Assembly (NCBI GenBank): GCA_949511925.1 | Contig: CATEYX010000179.1 | Span: forward strand, 1 to 13,212 | Source: Cryomorphaceae bacterium | Lineage (GTDB): Bacteria; Bacteroidota; Bacteroidia; Flavobacteriales; BACL11 | Reading direction: 5' to 3' | Length of the DNA: 13,212 nt | Shown here: positions 13,124 to 13,212 of the stretch, in pieces | Layout: every line of letters begins with the position of its first letter | Position numbering within the stretch: the stretch's first letter is position 1 | The notes under the pieces: model-generated | What the model was told of the DNA's origin: nothing | Databases searched by the model: none | What the model saw: only the letters and a program-made list of their open reading frames with translations | Made by a program: the position numbers and the translations under genes

Positions 13124-13212
13124 TTATTTTTGCCTGAAATAAATTTGAATAGGAACTCCTGAAAAATCAAAATTTTGGCGTAATTGATTTTCAATATAAC
13201 GTCTGTAAGGAT
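13124..13212 (-). CDS. der: GTPase Der (EngA), C-terminal end (runs off right edge)
   Basis: The last 29 codons of a gene whose body lies beyond the window encode YRRYIENQLRQNFDFSGVPI followed by QIYFRQK and TAA at 13124-13126. This matches the conserved end of the KH-like C-terminal domain of Der (typically YxRYLxNxxRxxFxFxGxPIRxxFR). Der is an essential double-GTPase that assists 50S ribosomal subunit assembly in the cytoplasm. Both GTPase domains are outside the window. Between its stop and the decayed gene there are 82 bp in which I see no clear terminator. Confidence 0.85.
   Translation of the reverse strand, partial: PYRRYIENQLRQNFDFSGVPIQIYFRQK

Overview
The window is about 13.2 kb of AT-rich DNA that reads as a chromosomal segment of a Bacteroidota bacterium, most likely a flavobacterium-like member. 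The reasons are the TAnnTTTG-type -7 promoter boxes upstream of several genes, the absence of clear Shine-Dalgarno sequences, and the gene content: SPOR/TSP3 outer-membrane protein, FKBP lipoprotein, DUF2147 proteins and a THUMP methyltransferase. I see no phage, insertion sequence, CRISPR array, tRNA or rRNA. Most genes are conserved housekeeping genes. The accessory-looking part is the right-hand 2 kb.

Left part (1-3487). The N-terminal third of a DEAD-box RNA helicase runs off the left edge on the minus strand. It is preceded by a large sodium:solute symporter, also on minus. A divergent 63-bp intergenic region with two -7 boxes separates the symporter from a plus-strand THUMP-domain 23S rRNA guanine methyltransferase (RlmL/YpsC type). 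That gene ends at a perfect hairpin with A7/T7 flanks, which serves as a bidirectional terminator against the minus-strand cluster to its right.

Centre (3503-10692). Five minus-strand genes are closely packed and probably share the promoter upstream of rfbC. In transcription order they are rfbC (dTDP-4-dehydrorhamnose 3,5-epimerase), a lytic transglycosylase, uvrA, a LOG-family nucleotide phosphoribohydrolase, and an outer-membrane protein with a predicted beta-barrel, a calcium-binding TSP3-like segment and three SPOR-like repeats. The first three are separated by single bases, so they are probably translationally coupled. The last two gaps are 39 and 59 bp. Three of the five (sugar nucleotide, murein cleavage, SPOR protein) relate to the envelope. 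uvrA and log have no obvious functional link to them.

Right part (10713-13212). A plus-strand FKBP-type prolyl isomerase lipoprotein is transcribed divergently from rfbC. It meets a convergent minus-strand gene whose stop codon lies inside the shared terminator hairpin. That gene and its upstream neighbour are paralogous secreted DUF2147 proteins. One copy carries an extra C-terminal tail built from a 20-residue tandem repeat. Upstream of the pair lies a decayed, formerly secreted small gene with no start codon, an in-frame stop and a frameshift. At the right edge is the C-terminal end of the GTPase Der on minus.

I find no convincing new multi-gene system. The points most worth a second look are the two almost leaderless promoters with identical TTTGCAGAATG junctions, the DUF2147 duplication with its repeat tail and adjacent pseudogene, and the triple-SPOR outer-membrane protein.
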